A stretch of DNA of 5,434 nucleotides from Agromyces sp. Leaf222 (lineage in GTDB: Bacteria; Actinomycetota; Actinomycetes; Actinomycetales; Microbacteriaceae). Location of the stretch: positions 2,659,856-2,665,289 of the forward strand of contig NZ_LMKQ01000001.1 in the NCBI RefSeq assembly GCF_001421565.1. Direction: 5' to 3'. Made by a program: the position numbers and the translations under genes. The notes beneath the pieces were generated by a model. It worked only from the letters and a program-made list of their open reading frames with translations, was not told the DNA's origin and ran no database searches. Of the stretch, positions 1 to 5,434 are shown piece after piece; the first letter of the stretch is position 1; each line of letters starts with the position of its first letter.

Positions 1-59
1 TGGTCTCCCGCAACGTTGCCCGGGTGGGGGTGTTCGTTGTTGAGTTGTATGTTGTGTTT

Positions 60-96
60 CCGTCTGTTGGGAACCACAGAGTGGACGCGAGTCATC
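60..96 (-). repeat. Downstream arm of the pre-23S processing stem
   Basis: This 37-nt segment is the near-perfect inverse complement of 3407-3442 in the ITS. Aligned as RNA, the first 32 positions give 30 pairs (one of them G-U) and two mismatches, followed by a single bulged A and four more pairs. The outer ten pairs (CAACAGACGG with CCGUCUGUUG) and an inner block around GGACGCGAG are uninterrupted. Helices bracketing 23S in the precursor are the known RNase III substrate in bacteria, so that is the likely role. Cleavage sites cannot be seen from the sequence. The last pairs may extend inward through GGCCUG (plus 96-101), which is complementary to CAGGCC in the ITS (3394-3399). Confidence 0.85.
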
Positions 97-100
97 AGGC

Positions 101-141
101 CACACACACGCCTTTTTCGTGAATGCACGTTCGTGTGTGTG
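101..141 (-). repeat. CA/GU inverted repeat downstream of 23S
   Basis: The plus strand has CACACACACG (101-110) and its exact complement CGTGTGTGTG (132-141), a ten-pair stem. A small inner stem, CGTG (118-121) with CACG (126-129), lies in the loop. It starts about seven bases after the mature 23S 3' end. There is a T run (113-117 on the plus strand) but no U run after the stem in the direction of transcription, so it is not an intrinsic terminator. It may guide 3' trimming of 23S. Confidence 0.65.
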
Positions 142-147
142 TAGTGA

Positions 148-3252
<3,105 letters not shown>

Positions 3253-3276
3253 TCACATGAGTTCGATCGAATTCGT

Positions 3277-3298
3277 GCAACACCCCGAAAGGTGCTGC
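3277..3298 (-). other. ITS hairpin just before 23S
   Basis: The RNA GCAGCACC pairs with GGUGUUGC (eight pairs, one G-U) around a six-base UUUCGG loop, about 25 nt upstream of the mature 23S 5' end. It may place the 5' trimming site. This is inferred from position only. Confidence 0.55.
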
Positions 3299-3317
3299 GA
3301 AATTGACCAGTGAATAC

Positions 3318-3349
3318 GCCAAACAACACCCCGAGGGATGTACGTTGGC
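3318..3349 (-). other. ITS hairpin upstream of 23S
   Basis: The RNA GCCAAC pairs with GUUUGGC (one bulged U), followed by an internal loop and then ACAUCC-CUCG-GGGUGU, about twelve pairs in all. It lies between the processing arm and mature 23S and would be inside the looped-out precursor segment. No specific role can be assigned. Confidence 0.55.
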
Positions 3350-3367
3350 GACTCACCTTTTGTGAAA

Positions 3368-3399
3368 CAGGACCCTGTGCTTTTACACACACGGGCCTG
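3368..3399 (-). other. ITS hairpin next to the processing-stem arm
   Basis: The RNA CAGGCCCGUGU pairs with GCACAGGGUCCUG with two bulged bases (eleven pairs, one G-U), with the loop drawn from a GUGUAAAA stretch. The same CAGGCC and CGUGUGUGU bases can instead pair with GGCCUG and ACACACACG on the far side of 23S, so this local fold and the long-range stem exclude each other. Confidence 0.55.
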
Positions 3400-3406
3400 C
3401 TTCTAA

Positions 3407-3442
3407 GATGCTCGCGTCCACTATGTAGTTCTCAACAGACGG
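3407..3442 (-). repeat. Upstream arm of the pre-23S processing stem
   Basis: This is the ITS partner of 60-96, lying about 155 nt before the mature 23S 5' end. The arm contains UGUUGAGAACUACAUAG followed by UGGACGCGAG, a spacer block I recognise as widely conserved in actinobacterial rRNA operons. Pairing with the downstream arm would loop out the whole 23S rRNA and present a long double-stranded RNA to RNase III. The arm also includes the boxA-like element, so antitermination factor binding and stem formation would use the same bases. They may act in sequence: the factor on the nascent RNA first, the stem after 23S has been made. Confidence 0.85.
3427..3439 (-). promoter_or_regulatory. boxA-like antitermination element in the ITS
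   Basis: The RNA reads UCUGUUGAGAACU, similar to the boxA cores (UUUGAGAACU type) found in actinobacterial rRNA leaders and spacers. In bacteria boxA is bound by NusB-NusE (S10) and protects rRNA transcription from Rho termination. The match is good in the GAGAACU half and weaker upstream. It lies inside the processing-stem arm, so conservation may reflect either role. Confidence 0.5.
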
Positions 3443-3508
3443 CCAGAACCCCCACACCCACCGAATCATCAACCATCGGCTTCGTGAAGGTCTGAAGAAA
3501 CCATCACC

Positions 3509-3535
3509 CCCGGGACGCTCCAAAGAGCGCCCAGG
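3509..3535 (-). other. Strong GC-rich ITS hairpin
   Basis: The RNA CCUGGGCGCUC pairs with GAGCGUCCCGGG around a four-base UUUG loop: eleven pairs, one G-U, one bulged U. It looks like an intrinsic terminator stem, but the bases after it (GGUGAUGG) lack a U tract. Termination here would also cut 23S from the operon, so a structural or processing role is more likely. Confidence 0.7.
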
Positions 3536-3751
3536 GTTTGTCCGGTCCCTCAGGACCCAACAGCGTGCACGCATCCAACCCGCCGGCCCCGATCGTTCCA
3601 ACCATCCGCGCTGTCAAAGACAACACATCGGCGTACTAAACCAGAACCCTTGGCCTGGATGCCTATGTCAATGTTCCACCCATGAGCGACCAGCAAGCCA
3701 CAAAGGACCTGATCTGGTCTGCACTGCAGAAACCCGAAAGCTTCTGAGTTG

Positions 3752-5285
<1,534 letters not shown>

Positions 5286-5288
5286 AAA

Positions 5289-5300
5289 TGGTTCCCAACA
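5289..5300 (-). promoter_or_regulatory. Leader element related to the ITS boxA-like motif
   Basis: The RNA UGUUGGGAACCA lies a few bases before the mature 16S 5' end. It shares the UGUUGnGAAC pattern with the ITS element at 3427-3439 and is a perfect 12-nt complement of 65-76 in the 23S-5S spacer. It may be a degenerate boxA, a processing signal, or both. Half of it is held in the leader hairpin at 5293-5315. Confidence 0.4.
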
Positions 5301-5315
5301 CCGAAGTGTCGAGGA
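5293..5315 (-). other. Leader hairpin with a UUCG tetraloop
   Basis: In RNA, CGACAC-UUCG-GUGUUG forms six pairs around a stable UUCG loop and extends by UCC with GGA across one bulged U. It sits directly upstream of the mature 16S end and occludes part of the leader element at 5289-5300. It could help set the 5' processing site. No function is shown by sequence alone. Confidence 0.65.
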
Positions 5316-5379
5316 GTTTGTTCACTGACAGAGAAACAACTGACTTCTAAAAATCAAATTGTCCATCAATCAAAGGAAT

Positions 5380-5404
5380 CCCACCGATCCGAAAACCGGT
5401 TGGG
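5380..5404 (-). other. Upstream leader hairpin
   Basis: In RNA, CCCAACCG can pair with CGGUGGG (seven pairs with one bulged A), and a smaller alternative is CCG-GUUUU-CGG. It lies about 100 nt upstream of 16S. The sequence that follows in the transcript has no strong U run, so I do not call it a terminator. Confidence 0.4.
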
Positions 5405-5434
5405 GTTCAAAAAATTGGCATTGAACATAGTGCA

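Larger units (their letters stand above)
1..147 (-). other. 23S-5S intergenic spacer, partial
   Basis: This is the transcribed region downstream of 23S, cut by the window edge. It contains a CA/GU hairpin (101-141) and the downstream arm of the pre-23S processing stem (60-96). The outer part, 1-59, has a GC-rich palindromic core GCAACGTTGC (10-19 or close) but no recognisable 5S rRNA sequence. By operon order the 5S gene should begin just left of base 1. Confidence 0.85.
5286..5434 (-). other. 16S rRNA leader, partial
   Basis: This is the transcribed leader or promoter-proximal region upstream of 16S, cut by the window edge. It is about 42% GC by hand count, clearly lower than the rRNA genes, and includes a run of eight U just before 16S (plus A at 5281-5288). 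Two hairpins are listed separately. I found no promoter good enough to call: TTGATT and TAGAAG with 18 bases between them, and a lone TATGTT close to the edge (5424-5429), are only weak matches. The main promoters are probably to the right of this window. Confidence 0.75.

Noticed and set aside
1..59. 5S rRNA
   Set aside because: The conserved 5S segments are not present. Only spacer is seen, and the gene should lie outside the left edge.
101..141. CRISPR-like or microsatellite repeat
   Set aside because: There is only one inverted CA/TG pair, with no repeated spacer units. It fits an rRNA spacer hairpin.
3509..3535. Intrinsic terminator
   Set aside because: The stem is strong, but no U tract follows on the minus strand, and the position inside the operon argues against it.
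5335..5434. rrn promoter in the leader
   Set aside because: TTGATT/TAGAAG with 18-base spacing matches the consensus at only 4 of 6 bases in each box. TATGTT at 5424-5429 has no visible -35 box because the window ends.

Overview
This window is most of one ribosomal RNA operon, read entirely on the minus strand (right to left): leader, 16S rRNA, 16S-23S internal spacer (ITS), 23S rRNA, then the start of the 23S-5S spacer. No protein-coding gene is supported. All open reading frames of about 60 to 130 codons here lie on or across the rRNA genes and are chance frames. The 5S gene should follow just beyond the left edge, and the main promoters are probably beyond the right edge.

The organism is a member of the Actinomycetota. 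The 23S gene carries the roughly 100-nt domain III insertion (helix 54a) typical of high-GC Gram-positives, and is about 3.1 kb long for that reason. The ITS has no tRNA gene, as is common in this phylum. The 16S variable regions (V1 to V3, and the decoding-stem pair A1409-U1491) resemble Micrococcales, the Micrococcaceae/Microbacteriaceae side, but I cannot fix a family by eye. The leader is only about 42% GC (hand count), which hints at a genome that is not extremely GC-rich. This is inference.

Layout: 1-147, 23S-5S spacer; 148-3252, 23S rRNA; 3253-3757, ITS; 3758-5285, 16S rRNA; 5286-5434, leader. Both rRNA genes look full length and intact: the conserved functional sites I checked are present, and there is no sign of an intervening sequence or IS element.

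The most interesting material is in the spacers. A 36/37-nt inverted repeat brackets the 23S gene (60-96 and 3407-3442) and should fold into the pre-23S processing stem. The same left arm contains a perfect 12-nt complement to an element just upstream of 16S (5289-5300), so the leader and the ITS could compete for one partner. CA/GU-rich tracts on both sides of 23S can form either local hairpins or an extension of the long stem. The anti-Shine-Dalgarno end of 16S can be closed in a precursor hairpin. These are refinements of known rRNA maturation. I see no evidence of an undescribed gene system here.
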